64,000 nucleotides of DNA from Komagataeibacter sucrofermentans DSM 15973 (GCF_040581405.1 NZ_CP137157.1:1492001-1556000); one strand, 5' to 3'; shown: positions 34,910 through 44,495, numbered from the stretch's first letter. The notes: a model not told the origin generated them from the sequence alone. Numbers and translations are program-made.

Positions 34910-35932
34910 ATGCCAGAACATACCCCCATCGGTCTTGAAAACCCCGCCGCTCCCGTCAGCGCGGTGACGCATTCAGGTAATTTCCACCTTGATGAGACGC
35001 TGGGCTATGTGATCCTGCATTACGCGCTCGCACCCGATGGCGACCTGCGCGGGCGTGTGATGGGCACCGGACCGGACGGGCGGCTGACCTTCACGCGCAC
35101 CCGCTCGCCCGAGCGCATTGCCGCAGCCGACATTGTCTTTGACGTGGGCGGCAGATACGACCCCGTCACGGGCCGCTACGACCACCACATGAAGGAAAAG
35201 CCCCTGCGCGAGGACGGCACGCCCTATAGCGCGGCCGGGCTGTTGTGGAAGGATTACGGCATGGCCGCGATCCGCAGCATCCTCAAAAACCCCGCGCCGG
35301 AACCCGAGGTCGCCGCCATCTGGCAGTCCCTTGACCGCTCGCTCGTACTGCCCATCGATCTTGATGATAATGGCATGACCAAGATGGGCAAGCTGTCGCT
35401 GGCCGATATCGTCTCCGCCTGCCGCCCCACATGGGATACGGTTGAACTGTATGGCCCCGATGCCGCAAAAACCCGCGAGACCGAAGGCTTTGCCAATGCG
35501 GCGGTGGCGGTTGCCGGGCATCTCGTCAACATGATCGACCGCGTGCGCGCCAGCCTCAAGGCGGAAAGCCGCGTGCTTGCCGCCTATGCGCAGGCGGAGG
35601 ACAAGCGCATCCTGCTCATGGAAACCGGCATGCCGACCGAGAAGGTCATTTTCGACCACGACCTGCCGGTGGTCTATGTCGTCTCCCCCGCCGCCCCCGA
35701 TCGCTGGAACGTCAAGGCCATTCCGCCCGTGCGCGGTGATTTTGGCCAGCGCGTCTCCCTGCCCGAGGCCTGGCGTGGCCTTGATGGCGCAACGCTGGCC
35801 AGCGTATCCGGCGTTGCCGATGCGGTCTTTGCCCACCCGGCCCGCTTCATCTGCGGGGCAGCCAGCCGCGCGGGTGCGTTGAAAATGGCGCAGCTCGCCC
35901 TCGAGATCGACGCCGCACAGGCGAAGGGCTGA
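34910..35932 (+). CDS. MYG1/UPF0160 family protein
   Basis: 340 aa from ATG 34910. N-terminal HSGNFHLDETLGYVILHYAL with the DHH-like metal core, ADIVFDVGGRYDPVTGRYDH, HHMKEKPLREDGTPYSAAGL. C-terminal RFICGAASRAGALKMAQLAL. MYG1 proteins are DHH-superfamily exonucleases in eukaryotes; bacterial copies are presumed nucleases or phosphoesterases. The His-Leu-Asp triad near residue 20-25 and HH in RYDHHMKE fit metal binding. Confidence 0.92.
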   Translation: MPEHTPIGLENPAAPVSAVTHSGNFHLDETLGYVILHYALAPDGDLRGRVMGTGPDGRLTFTRTRSPERIAAADIVFDVGGRYDPVTGRYDHHMKEKPLREDGTPYSAAGLLWKDYGMAAIRSILKNPAPEPEVAAIWQSLDRSLVLPIDLDDNGMTKMGKLSLADIVSACRPTWDTVELYGPDAAKTRETEGFANAAVAVAGHLVNMIDRVRASLKAESRVLAAYAQAEDKRILLMETGMPTEKVIFDHDLPVVYVVSPAAPDRWNVKAIPPVRGDFGQRVSLPEAWRGLDGATLASVSGVADAVFAHPARFICGAASRAGALKMAQLALEIDAAQAKG

Positions 35933-35938
35933 ACGACA

Positions 35939-35962
35939 CGCGCCCCTGAACCACGGGGCGCG
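35939..35962 (+). terminator. hairpin after MYG1 gene
   Basis: CGCGCCCC (35939-35946) and GGGGCGCG (35955-35962) with an 8-nt loop, starting 7 nt after the stop. T tract weak. Confidence 0.6.
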
Positions 35963-36191
35963 GTCCTTACGGCTTCACGCGCTGCCCTGCTGAAAAAACG
36001 GGCACCTGAAAATGTCGTGCTGATCTGGGCAATGGTTCACGCGCAGGTGCGCATGAACCATTTGCCTGATGATGCCATAAACGTGATGGGGCAGGCTCTC
36101 TATCCGGCCATTCCCCCTCTTTCCAGCACGCCTGGCGCATCCCACGTCACCTCCATCGGGCGGGACATGTCCCCCCGCAAGGGAGGTTGCC

Positions 36192-36299
36192 ATGAATATG
36201 GGAACACGCTACCGCACAAACCCCGGTGTCATGGATATGGTCGGCCTGGGCATGGTCCTGCTGACACTGGCGTTATGGCTATCCTTAATCTTCATATGA
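36192..36299 (+). CDS. 35-aa membrane miniprotein
   Basis: ATG at 36192, GGGAGG 4-9 nt before it, TGA at 36297-36299. Sequence MNMGTRYRTNPGVMDMVGLG then a single C-terminal hydrophobic helix (MVLLTLALWLSLIFI). No family assigned. A second such gene, with an equally good ribosome site, follows at 36358. Too short for ordinary gene callers; the strong Shine-Dalgarno and shared layout are the support. Confidence 0.6.
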   Translation: MNMGTRYRTNPGVMDMVGLGMVLLTLALWLSLIFI

Positions 36300-36357
36300 A
36301 CCCGCAGCCCGACAGATACATCTGATCGGCCGCATGCCCCGCATACAGGAGGCGTCA

Positions 36358-36492
36358 ATGAAGTTTCATCTCCGTCGTGCCTTTCATACCGGCACGGATA
36401 ACGCCGGTTATACCAGCCGGTGGGACATCATGGGTCCAGCCCTGCTGGCCATCGCCTTTGCGCTTTCAACCGCGATGATCTTCTTCCTTTAG
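36358..36492 (+). CDS. 44-aa membrane miniprotein
   Basis: ATG at 36358 with AGGAGG 5 nt upstream, TAG at 36490-36492. Basic N-terminus (MKFHLRRAFHTGTDNAGYTS) and C-terminal helix (MGPALLAIAFALSTAMIFFL). Same architecture as the 36192 product: a soluble head of ~20 residues followed by one helix ending at the C-terminus. Possibly paralogous or a co-evolved pair. Function unknown. Confidence 0.62.
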   Translation: MKFHLRRAFHTGTDNAGYTSRWDIMGPALLAIAFALSTAMIFFL

Positions 36493-36734
36493 GCGGAAGG
36501 ATCGTGACACCGGGCCTGCCGGGACAGGAATGGCCACGCAGGCCCGGGTCCATGCCCCCCAAACCATCTTCCTGCGCGCATCACGATGGCGTGGATGAAG
36601 CGTTTTCACGCCACAAGCTCATTGCGCGGTTACCTGCAAGGGCAGACAGCGCGGTGTAATCAGATATTCCCTCATGCCTGCCCAAACCTTCAGCCTCCTG
36701 CCACGTTGCCAATCGGCAGTCACAGGAGATCCTC

Positions 36735-36908
36735 ATGAGCCGGACCCTACAGATCCTCGCGATCCTTTCCCTTACCCTGTCCATGACCAGTTGCGCCGAT
36801 GGCCGACACCACCACCGCCACCATCGGGACTGGCAGGACGGACATTATGATGATGGTTATGGCCCCCATGGCGCGCGCATGCGCGGCGGCCCCGGCGGGC
36901 GCTGGTAA
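36735..36908 (+). CDS. 57-aa histidine/glycine-rich lipoprotein
   Basis: ATG at 36735, AGGAG 6 nt upstream. Signal peptide TLQILAILSLTLSMTSCAD with lipobox. The mature ~40 residues hold a His/Arg patch (GRHHHRHHRDWQDGHYDDGY) and a Gly-rich tail. A possible surface metal binder or matrix peptide. Third of three small ORFs in a row between MYG1 and the SDR gene. Confidence 0.6.
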   Translation: MSRTLQILAILSLTLSMTSCADGRHHHRHHRDWQDGHYDDGYGPHGARMRGGPGGRW

Positions 36909-37018
36909 CACCGCACCTTCCAAGGCAGGCAGATGGCAGGCAACATCCCGCGCGGTGCGTGCGTTAGGTGGAGGCAGGGCATGACCCTGCCCTTCCTCCA
37001 CCATGACGGAGCGCCTGC

Positions 37019-37879
37019 ATGACCACCACCATTCCCCCCCAGAGCCAGCCCCACCAGCCCGGCGTCGAACGGCTGATGGACCCACAGGCCGAGCACATCC
37101 GCGAGAGCTATCGCGGCAGCGGCAAGCTGAAGGGGCGCCGCGCCCTGGTCAGCGGCGGTGACAGTGGCATCGGGCGGGCCGCCGTGCTGCATTTTGCCCG
37201 CGAGGGTGCCGATGTCGCCATTCTCTACCTTGAAGAAGATGAAGATGCGCACGAGACGGTCCGGCTGGCCAAAGCCGAGGGCGTGAAGGCGCTTGCCATA
37301 CGCGGCAACGTGGCCAACAGCGCCATATGTGATGATGCGGTCAAACAGACCGTCGACACGCTGGGTGGCCTCGACATTGTGGTGAACAACGCGGGCGTGC
37401 AGTATGTCAGCGAGGACCTGACTGATATTACCGATGACATGTGGCAACACCACATGGACGTCAATATCAACGGTTATTTCTACCTCACCCGCGCCGCCCT
37501 GCCGCATCTGGGGCGTGACAGCGTCATCATCAATACCTCCTCCGTCAATGCCTTTGCGGGCAATGCCTCGCTCGTGGCCTACACCACCACCAAGGCGGCG
37601 GAAATGGGCTTTACCCGTGCGCTGGCCCTACAGCTTGCGCCCAAGGGCATAAGGGTGAACGCCGTGGCCCCCGGCCCGGTCTGGACCCCGCTGCAACCCG
37701 CAAGCTGGGGGCCGATTGACCCCGAGGCCGTTGCCCATCTGGGTGACAAGACCCCCCTTGGCCGCGTTGGCCAGCCCAGCGAACTCGGGCCGGCCTATGT
37801 GTATCTGGCAGCACAGGATTCATCGTTCGTGACCGGGCAGACCCTGCACGTCAATGGCGGCATGATCGTCAATGGCTGA
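37019..37879 (+). CDS. SDR family oxidoreductase
   Basis: 286 aa. Extended N-terminus (MDPQAEHIRESYRGSGKL), then Rossmann ALVSGGDSGIGRAAVLHFAR, VNNAGVQYVSEDL, catalytic Ser in INTSSVNAFAG, and Tyr/Lys in VAYTTTKAAEMGF. The YghA-like group. C-terminal GQTLHVNGGMIV completes the cofactor fold. It overlaps the start of the epimerase by 8 nt, so one transcript. Confidence 0.92.
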   Translation: MTTTIPPQSQPHQPGVERLMDPQAEHIRESYRGSGKLKGRRALVSGGDSGIGRAAVLHFAREGADVAILYLEEDEDAHETVRLAKAEGVKALAIRGNVANSAICDDAVKQTVDTLGGLDIVVNNAGVQYVSEDLTDITDDMWQHHMDVNINGYFYLTRAALPHLGRDSVIINTSSVNAFAGNASLVAYTTTKAAEMGFTRALALQLAPKGIRVNAVAPGPVWTPLQPASWGPIDPEAVAHLGDKTPLGRVGQPSELGPAYVYLAAQDSSFVTGQTLHVNGGMIVNG

Positions 37880-39140
37880 GCCGCTGCCTGCCCTGATGCT
37901 GCCCGCCGCATTATGGCTGCGCCTTTCGCCCCATCGCCGCTGGCTCGACATGCAGGGCCAGCGCCTGCTTGATTTCTCCAAGCCCTCACGCGTGGCGGAG
38001 GGGTTCGCCGCGCTTGATGATGATGGCAACCTGCCGCCGCCAGCCACGGCGGATAGCACGCTCAGCGCGCGCATGACCCATGTCTATGCCGTGGCTTCAG
38101 GGCGCGGCCTGCCGGGCTGTGGCCCGCTAGCCGCCCATGGCGTGGCGTGCCTGCTCGGCCCCCTGCGCGACCATGTGCATGATGGATGGTTTCTTACGCC
38201 CCCCACCGATGGCGCACAGCCAGAGGATGCCCGCAAGCAGGCCTATCTGCACGCCTTCGTAGCCCTTGCCGCCTCATCCGCCACGGTTGCGGGTGTGCCG
38301 GAGGGCCGCAGCCTGCTCGATGCAGCGCTCAGGGTATGGGAAGAGCATTTCTGGAGCGAGGAAGAAGGCGTCTTTCGCGAAAGCTTTGCCGCTGACTGGT
38401 CGGATGAGGAAAACTATCGTGGCGCCAACGCCAACATGCATTCGGTCGAGGCCTGCATGGCGGTGGCGGACGTAACCGGCAACCCCGTGTGGCGGCAGCG
38501 CGCGCTGCGCGTGGTGGAGCGCTTCATCCACACATTGGCCCGCGAGGCCGATTATGTCCTGCCCGAACATTACGACCGCAACTGGACACGCCTGCCCGAC
38601 TACCACCGCGACACTCCCGCTGACGCCCTGCGCCCCTATGGCATGACGCCGGGGCATTTTGTGGAGTGGTCGCACCTGCTGCTCAAGCTGGAGGCCGCCC
38701 TGCTGCGCACGCAGGGCAATGCGCCATCGTGGCTGCTGGACGATGCCGTGGCCCTGTTCCACCGTGGCATGGAAACCGGCTGGGCGCGCGATGGGGCGCC
38801 GGGGCTGGTCTATACCATCGACTGGAACCTTCAACCCGTGGTGCACAATCGCCCCCACTGGTGCCAGGCCGAGGCCATGACTGCCGCCGCCGCCCTGCTC
38901 AAGCGCACGGGGCATGCGCAATATGAACAGTGGTACCGCACGATATGGGACTATATCGACCTTTACATGATCGACCGCAAACGGGGTGGCTGGATACAGG
39001 AACTTGACCGCAACAACCGGCCATCCGCCGTGGTCTATGCAGGCAAGGCCGACCTGTACCACGCCTGGCAGGCCACCATTACGCCGCTATTGCCACTAGC
39101 GCCAAGCTTTGCGACTGCCATATCGTTACTGGAAAATTAG
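37872..39140 (+). CDS. AGE family sugar epimerase/isomerase
   Basis: 422 aa. (Alpha/alpha)6-barrel pattern of N-acylglucosamine 2-epimerase/YihS proteins: AFVALAASSATVAGVPEGRS, EEHFWSEEEGVFRESFAADW, RGANANMHSVEACMAVADVT, and catalytic-type histidines in PEHYDRNW, TPGHFVEWSHLLLKLEAA, and HNRPHWCQAEAMTAAA. Interconverts aldoses and ketoses or 2-epimers. Starts inside the SDR stop region, a sugar-metabolising pair. Confidence 0.93.
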   Translation: MAEPLPALMLPAALWLRLSPHRRWLDMQGQRLLDFSKPSRVAEGFAALDDDGNLPPPATADSTLSARMTHVYAVASGRGLPGCGPLAAHGVACLLGPLRDHVHDGWFLTPPTDGAQPEDARKQAYLHAFVALAASSATVAGVPEGRSLLDAALRVWEEHFWSEEEGVFRESFAADWSDEENYRGANANMHSVEACMAVADVTGNPVWRQRALRVVERFIHTLAREADYVLPEHYDRNWTRLPDYHRDTPADALRPYGMTPGHFVEWSHLLLKLEAALLRTQGNAPSWLLDDAVALFHRGMETGWARDGAPGLVYTIDWNLQPVVHNRPHWCQAEAMTAAAALLKRTGHAQYEQWYRTIWDYIDLYMIDRKRGGWIQELDRNNRPSAVVYAGKADLYHAWQATITPLLPLAPSFATAISLLEN

Positions 39141-39212
39141 AGGCAGGAACTGATTACGTTTTTATGTTTCAATAGTTATTTATAGAAACAGGACGTCTGT
39201 AATCATAAAATT

Positions 39213-39891
39213 ATGATTTACAGCAGCAGCACGATAGCTGTCCTATCATTATCTGTTCCAACCATTCATTCCATCGACCGCGCGGAAAATCGTTTTGTCG
39301 CCAGAAACGCCTTCATGATAGCAGAATATTTTCTGCAAGGCTTTTTCAGGCAAGATTATAAGGCTGAACGATGTTTGATATTTTTTACCGGCGAAAACCG
39401 TCTTTATGGTGAAACAGGCTATAACGACACCATAAAAATTGGCGGTTTTTCTGCAAATTTATTTTCAAACAATACATTTTCAACACACGCCAATATCAGG
39501 AACAGTGGCTTGAAGCGTCTGAAAGGCTGTTCAATGTTCATAACCCAGACACGACCAATTTTTTTATGCCCTGGCCCTATTATGTAATTGATGGCACGGT
39601 TTATTTTCAAAATAGCATTCTTTTCGCCGATCAGTATTGCCTGAATAAAATTCTCTCCTTTCAGACAGATCTGGAAATATTGAATTTATTGACGAAGATG
39701 GTCAAAATATTTCCACATGGCAAACCGACCTGCACGCCATGCAGGCATTCAACATGAAAATGCACCGTCTTCTGGCCCGAAGCATCGCGTTCATGCCGCG
39801 CACGCTTTTCCATCTGGTTGCAATGCCGTTGCAGGTGCGTGACATAAAATCGTGGCAGGCCCTCCCGCATGGGGACAAGGCCGGGTTATAG
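39213..39891 (+). pseudogene. decayed AT-rich gene remnant of unknown family
   Basis: Coherent protein-like stretches switch between frames: FVARNAFMIAEYFLQGFFRQ near 39299, YQEQWLEASERLFNVHNPDT near 39498, MPWPYYVIDGTVYFQNSILF near 39566, then NIEFIDEDGQNISTWQTDLH and MHRLLARSIAFMPRTLFHLV near 39675-39830. At least two frameshifts break it, and the stop is at 39889. Base composition is clearly AT-richer than the flanking ABC and epimerase genes. No family recognised. An inactivated foreign gene directly upstream of the ABC operon. Confidence 0.5.
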
Positions 39892-39933
39892 TGGCAGGAC
39901 CAGTCCTGCAAGCATCCGGGTGCGCCGCCAACC

Positions 39934-40929
39934 ATGCCTTCGTCTTCCCCCTCCCTTCCATCAGGCCCGTGGCGGCAGGCCGCGCGTGCGTTCGGGCGCA
40001 ACAGGTCGGCCATGGGCGCGCTGGGCGTGCTGGCGCTCATCACATGTGCCTGCCTTCTGGCCCCGCTCTATGCCCATGACGTGGCCCACAGCGATCCGTT
40101 CGCCTCAAACGTGGCGGGCAGCATTGTGCTGGGCGGGCAGGAAGTGGACATCATGCAGCCCAATGACAACCCGCTGCATCTTGGCCTCAGCCCCATCGGG
40201 CCGACGGGACATGCCGCCTACCTGCTCGGCGCTGACAGCCAGGGCCGCGACCTTGCCGCCCGCCTGCTGTATGGCGGGCGCAACTCCCTGCTCATTTCGG
40301 CCTGCGCCGCCGTGCTGTGCCTTGTGGCGGCAACACTTGCGGGCATCGTGGCCGGTTTCTGCGGTGGCGTGATCGATACCGTCCTCTCCCGCATCATGGA
40401 CATCATGTGGGCGGTGCCGGTCTATCTGTTTGCCATCTCTCTCTCCATCGTCATGGTCAGCCAGAACATCCATCTTGGCCCGTTCGTGCTGGGGGCGGAC
40501 AGCCTGCTCATTCCCATCTTCATCATAGCGCTGGTCTATATACCCTATGCCGCCCGCCCCATACGCGGGCGAGTGCTGGCGCTACGGCAAGCGGAGTTTG
40601 TCACCGCCGCCCGCAGCCTTGGCGTGCCGGGGTGGCGGATCATGCTGCTTGATATCGTGCCCAACATCACCACCACGCTGGCAACGCTTGGCCCGCTGCT
40701 CATGGCGCTGGCCCTGCTGGCGGAGAGCGCGCTGTCCTTCCTCTCGCTGGGCGTGCAGGCGCCACAGGCCTCATGGGGCACCATCATTCAGGATGGCGAG
40801 GGCCTGATCTATACCCGTCCGCTCGTGGCGGTCGCACCGGGTCTGGCCATCGTGGCGGTGGTGCTGGCGCTCAATATCGTGGCCGATGGCCTGCGCGATG
40901 CGCTTGACGGGCGCGGGGGCGCACGATGA
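39934..40929 (+). CDS. Dpp/Opp-type ABC permease, C subunit
   Basis: 331 aa. N-terminal segment RNRSAMGALGVLALITCACL then about five further helices. The EAA loop appears as EFVTAARSLGVPGWRIMLLD. ADSQGRDLAARLLYGGRNSL is the typical DppC/OppC periplasmic start. Inner-membrane subunit with the permease encoded at 40926, overlapping it by 4 nt (ATGA). First gene of the complete permease-ATPase operon. No substrate-binding gene is present. Confidence 0.92.
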   Translation: MPSSSPSLPSGPWRQAARAFGRNRSAMGALGVLALITCACLLAPLYAHDVAHSDPFASNVAGSIVLGGQEVDIMQPNDNPLHLGLSPIGPTGHAAYLLGADSQGRDLAARLLYGGRNSLLISACAAVLCLVAATLAGIVAGFCGGVIDTVLSRIMDIMWAVPVYLFAISLSIVMVSQNIHLGPFVLGADSLLIPIFIIALVYIPYAARPIRGRVLALRQAEFVTAARSLGVPGWRIMLLDIVPNITTTLATLGPLLMALALLAESALSFLSLGVQAPQASWGTIIQDGEGLIYTRPLVAVAPGLAIVAVVLALNIVADGLRDALDGRGGAR

Positions 40930-41900
40930 TCCCCGCCCTGCTCCGCCGTCTGGGCCAGACGCTGCTCGTGCTGTTTGGCGTGTCGGTGCTGGTATTCACG
41001 GTGTTTTTTGCCACGCCGGGAGCCGACCCGACCGCGCGCATCGCAGGCCGCAACGCCTCGCCACAGATCATGGAAAAAGTGCGCCGTGAATACGGCTTCG
41101 ACCGCGCCCTGCCCGTGCAGTACGCCACCATGATGAAAAAGCTGTTCATCACCCGCGATCTCGCCTCCTACGCCGACCGGGGCGAGCTTGTGGTGCCGCA
41201 GATCGAGCAGGCCGCCCCGGTCACGGCCTGCCTGGTGTGCGGGGCCGCGTTCATCTGGGTGAGTGTGTCCATCCTCATGGGCACGCTGGCCGCAGCCTTC
41301 AAGGATACGTGGGTGGACCGTACGCTCATGCTGGCCGGGCTGGTGGGCATTTCCATCCCCGTTTTCTGGCTGGGGCAGGTCACCAACCTGATTACGCAGA
41401 GCCGCTATCATGACACATGGCTGTTCTCGTGGGTGCCGGGGCTGGGCTATGTACCGTTCAGCGAGGATCCGGGCGGCTGGTTCCGTTCGCTGGTCATTCC
41501 GTGGGTTGTGCTGGCGGTCATGTTCATCGGCATTTACAGCCGGGTGCTGCGCGCCGACCTCGTAGCACTTGCGGGCGAGGATTTCATGCGCACGGCCCGC
41601 GCCAAGGGGCTTTCCCCCACACGGGTCATGCTGCGCCACGGGCTGCGCACCGCGCTGGTTACGTTCGTCTCGCTGTTCGGGCTGGATTTCGCGCAGCTTG
41701 TGGGCGGCGGCGCACTGCTGACCGAGGTGGTGTTCGGCCTGCCCGGCGTTGGGCGGCTGACCTATCGGGCGCTCACCAATCTCGACCTGCCGGTCATCAT
41801 GGCCACGGTCATGTATTCCGCCATTTTCGTGGTGGTCGCCAATGCGATGGTAGATATGGTGTATCTACTCCTTGACCCGAGGGTGCGTGATGCCCGCTGA
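40926..41900 (+). CDS. Dpp/Opp-type ABC permease, B subunit
   Basis: 324 aa. N-terminal RLGQTLLVLFGVSVLVFTVF and RIAGRNASPQIMEKVRREYG, typical of DppB. Six helices; the EAA loop is DFMRTARAKGLSPTRVMLRH. Translationally coupled to the C-subunit gene upstream and the ATPase gene downstream. Imported ligand unknown. Confidence 0.92.
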   Translation: MIPALLRRLGQTLLVLFGVSVLVFTVFFATPGADPTARIAGRNASPQIMEKVRREYGFDRALPVQYATMMKKLFITRDLASYADRGELVVPQIEQAAPVTACLVCGAAFIWVSVSILMGTLAAAFKDTWVDRTLMLAGLVGISIPVFWLGQVTNLITQSRYHDTWLFSWVPGLGYVPFSEDPGGWFRSLVIPWVVLAVMFIGIYSRVLRADLVALAGEDFMRTARAKGLSPTRVMLRHGLRTALVTFVSLFGLDFAQLVGGGALLTEVVFGLPGVGRLTYRALTNLDLPVIMATVMYSAIFVVVANAMVDMVYLLLDPRVRDAR

Positions 41901-42915
41901 TCCCGTGCCCCTGCTCGATGTACGTGACCTGTGCGTGAGTGTGCCCGCGAATGGCGGCATGGTCCCGCTGGTCGAGAACGTGTCCTTCAGCGTGAACGAA
42001 GCCGAAATCGTGGGGCTGGTGGGGGAATCCGGTTCGGGCAAGTCGGTCACGGCCATGACCCTGATGGGGCTGATCGACAGCCCTGGCGTGCAGGTCAGCG
42101 GCTCGGCGCGTTTTCGCGGCCGGGAACTCGTGGGCATGGCCCCGCGTGCCCTGCGCGCCTTGCGCGGGCGCGATATCGCCATGATCTTTCAGGACCCGAT
42201 GACGGCGTTCACCCCGGTCTATACCATTGGCTGGCAGATCGATGAGCAGATCCGCGTGCATGAACGCCTCTCGCGCCGCGCCGCGCGGGCCCGCACGGTG
42301 CAATTGCTGGCCGAGATGGGCGTGCCCGACCCCGCCCGCACGGCGCAGCGCTACCCCCATCAGCTCTCGGGCGGGTTGCGCCAGCGTGCCATGATCGCCA
42401 TGGCGCTTTCATGCAATCCCACCCTGCTGATTGCCGATGAACCAACCACCGCCCTTGATGTAACCGTACAGGCCCAGATCCTTGACCTGCTGCGCGGCCT
42501 ACGCCACAGCCATGGCTCCTCCGTGCTGCTCATTACGCATGATATGGGCGTGGTGGCCCAGACCTGCGCGCGCACGCTCGTGCTCTATTCCGGCCGCATG
42601 GCGGAAAGCGGGCCGACCGCCACGCTGTTCGCCCGGCCTGCCCACCCCTATACCGCCGCATTGCTGGACTCCATCCCCCCGCTGTATGGCACGCGGCCCC
42701 ACCGCCTGCCCGCCATTGCGGGCGTGCCACCGACGCCGCAGGAGCGCCCTGCTGGCTGTGCCTTTGGCCCACGCTGCACGTATGTGCACGCCACCTGCCT
42801 GCCTGCCCCGCCAGCGCTTGTCAGCACCGGGGCGGAGCAGCAGGCCGCCTGCGTGCTGCCCACCGAGGGCACGCCCCTGCCACCCCGCGCTACCGCACAG
42901 GCCACGCCATCATGA
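41890..42915 (+). CDS. ABC transporter ATPase, DppD-like
   Basis: 341 aa from ATG 41890 (starts inside the permease stop region). Walker A LVGESGSGKSVTAMTLM, Q-loop RDIAMIFQDPMTAFTP, signature HQLSGGLRQRAMIAMALS, Walker B LLIADEPTTALDVT, and the H-loop LLITHDMGVVA. The C-terminal oligopeptide/dipeptide extension holds the cysteines of an iron-sulfur-type site (CAFGPRCTYVHATC). Confidence 0.94.
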   Translation: MPADPVPLLDVRDLCVSVPANGGMVPLVENVSFSVNEAEIVGLVGESGSGKSVTAMTLMGLIDSPGVQVSGSARFRGRELVGMAPRALRALRGRDIAMIFQDPMTAFTPVYTIGWQIDEQIRVHERLSRRAARARTVQLLAEMGVPDPARTAQRYPHQLSGGLRQRAMIAMALSCNPTLLIADEPTTALDVTVQAQILDLLRGLRHSHGSSVLLITHDMGVVAQTCARTLVLYSGRMAESGPTATLFARPAHPYTAALLDSIPPLYGTRPHRLPAIAGVPPTPQERPAGCAFGPRCTYVHATCLPAPPALVSTGAEQQAACVLPTEGTPLPPRATAQATPS

Positions 42916-43889
42916 CCCTACTCATCCCCGTGCTGGAACTGCGCGACGTGCGCAAGACCTACCGCCTGCCGCGTGGGCAGAGGCTGAAGGCGGTTGATGG
43001 CATATCGCTCCGCGTCATGCCCGGTGAGATGCTGGGACTGGTGGGGGAATCCGGCTGTGGCAAATCCACGCTGGGGCGGTGCATGCTGCGGCTCGATGAT
43101 GTCTCATCAGGACAGGTATTGTTTGAAGGGCGCGACATCACCACCCTGAGCGAACGGAAGTTGCGCCCGCTGCGCCCGGGCATGCAGATGGTGTTCCAGA
43201 ACTCCACCGCCGCCCTCAACCCGCGCCGCAGCATTGGCGACCTGCTGGCCGAGCCGCTGCGCGTGCATCCCGCGCCCGATGGGCGCAAACGCACGCCAGC
43301 CACGATTGCAGCCCGCCTGCACGAACTCATGGCGCTGGTTGGCCTGCCTGCCTCCGCCCTTGCGCGTTATCCGCATGCCTTCTCGGGCGGGCAGCGCCAG
43401 CGCATCAATATTGCCCGCGCCCTTGCGCTGTCGCCCCGGCTGGTGGTGGCGGATGAACCGGTCTCGGCGCTCGATGTTTCGGTGCAGGCCCAGATCGTCA
43501 ATCTGTTTGCCGACCTGCGCGAAAGGCTGGGGCTGACCTATATATTCGTGGCGCATGACCTGGCGGTGGTGCGGCAGATTTCCACGCGCGTCGCGGTCAT
43601 GTATCTGGGCGCGATTGTTGAATGTGGCGGCACGGATGACGTGCTGCACACCCCCGCCCACCCCTACACTGCCGCCCTGACCGCCGCCGTGCCGCGCCCT
43701 GTGGTGGGGGCGCCCCCGGCCATGCTGCTACGCGGCGACGTGCCCAGCCCGGTCAACCGGCCTGCGGGCTGCCGCTTTCACACGCGCTGCCCCCAGGCGC
43801 AGGCGCGGTGTGGCGTGGAGGAACCGGACCTGCGCACCATCCAGCCCGGCCATGAAGTTGCCTGCCACTACCCGCTCCCGCCCGCGTAG
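42912..43889 (+). CDS. ABC transporter ATPase, DppF-like
   Basis: 325 aa. Walker A LVGESGCGKSTLGRCML, Q-loop QMVFQNSTAALNPRRSIG, signature HAFSGGQRQRINIARALA, Walker B LVVADEPVSALDVSVQA, and H-loop FVAHDLAVVRQ. The C-terminal CRFHTRCPQAQARC extension matches the D subunit. Overlaps the D-like gene by 4 nt. The operon ends here, 25 nt before two convergent AhpD-family genes. Confidence 0.94.
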   Translation: MTLLIPVLELRDVRKTYRLPRGQRLKAVDGISLRVMPGEMLGLVGESGCGKSTLGRCMLRLDDVSSGQVLFEGRDITTLSERKLRPLRPGMQMVFQNSTAALNPRRSIGDLLAEPLRVHPAPDGRKRTPATIAARLHELMALVGLPASALARYPHAFSGGQRQRINIARALALSPRLVVADEPVSALDVSVQAQIVNLFADLRERLGLTYIFVAHDLAVVRQISTRVAVMYLGAIVECGGTDDVLHTPAHPYTAALTAAVPRPVVGAPPAMLLRGDVPSPVNRPAGCRFHTRCPQAQARCGVEEPDLRTIQPGHEVACHYPLPPA

Positions 43890-43913
43890 GACCGGAAACA
43901 TAACAGAGGTTTT

Positions 43914-44495
43914 TCAGGTTTCAGTGGGTTCCACGGCCTGCCCCAGCGTGTGCATCAGCCGGTTGGCCCAGCCAAAAATGGCGCTGGCCAGCACAAGGTC
44001 AAGCGCCTGAAGCGCGTTAAAGCCCAGATCGCGCACATGGTTCATATCGGCCGGAGTGGCCGCGATAGGCGTTTTGGAAAGCGCGACCGCAAAATCGAAC
44101 AGGCCTTGTGAATACTCATCGATTTCAGCCGCAACGCCATCGGTAAAGATCGCATCCATCACCTCGGGTCGCCTGGTCAGTTCGATATAACGCGCGGCGT
44201 GGACCGAGCCGCAGTAAATGCAGTGGTTCACCACCGATGTCGCCACCGCCGCGAGTTCACGCTCCGCGCGTGGCAGGCCGTCCTTGCCGTACATGATCTG
44301 GTTGAACAGCGGCGAGCGGTATTTCAGGCTCTCGGGGTCGTGCGCCAGCGTGAGCGTATATTTCGAGATCTTGCGGTGCGAAGGCGTTTCCTGCAGCGCC
44401 TCGCGCTGGGCGGGGGTTGCCGTGTCATAATCCACCGGGGTGACGTAAGGCTCCCAGTCGAGCGTGTCGGTGGTAAAGCGGGTGACGGGCTTCAT
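43914..44495 (-). CDS. AhpD/peroxidase-related protein (Avi_7169-like)
   Basis: 193 aa. Carboxymuconolactone decarboxylase-type helical fold with the redox motif NHCIYCGSVHAARYIELT (Cys-x-x-Cys-x-x-x-His). Matches, from memory, the TIGRFAM group named after Avi_7169, whose genes occur beside CMD proteins and peptide-type ABC transporters, as here. Likely an alkylhydroperoxidase or redox partner. Overlaps its upstream partner by 4 nt (44492-44495). Confidence 0.82.
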   Translation of the reverse strand: MKPVTRFTTDTLDWEPYVTPVDYDTATPAQREALQETPSHRKISKYTLTLAHDPESLKYRSPLFNQIMYGKDGLPRAERELAAVATSVVNHCIYCGSVHAARYIELTRRPEVMDAIFTDGVAAEIDEYSQGLFDFAVALSKTPIAATPADMNHVRDLGFNALQALDLVLASAIFGWANRLMHTLGQAVEPTET

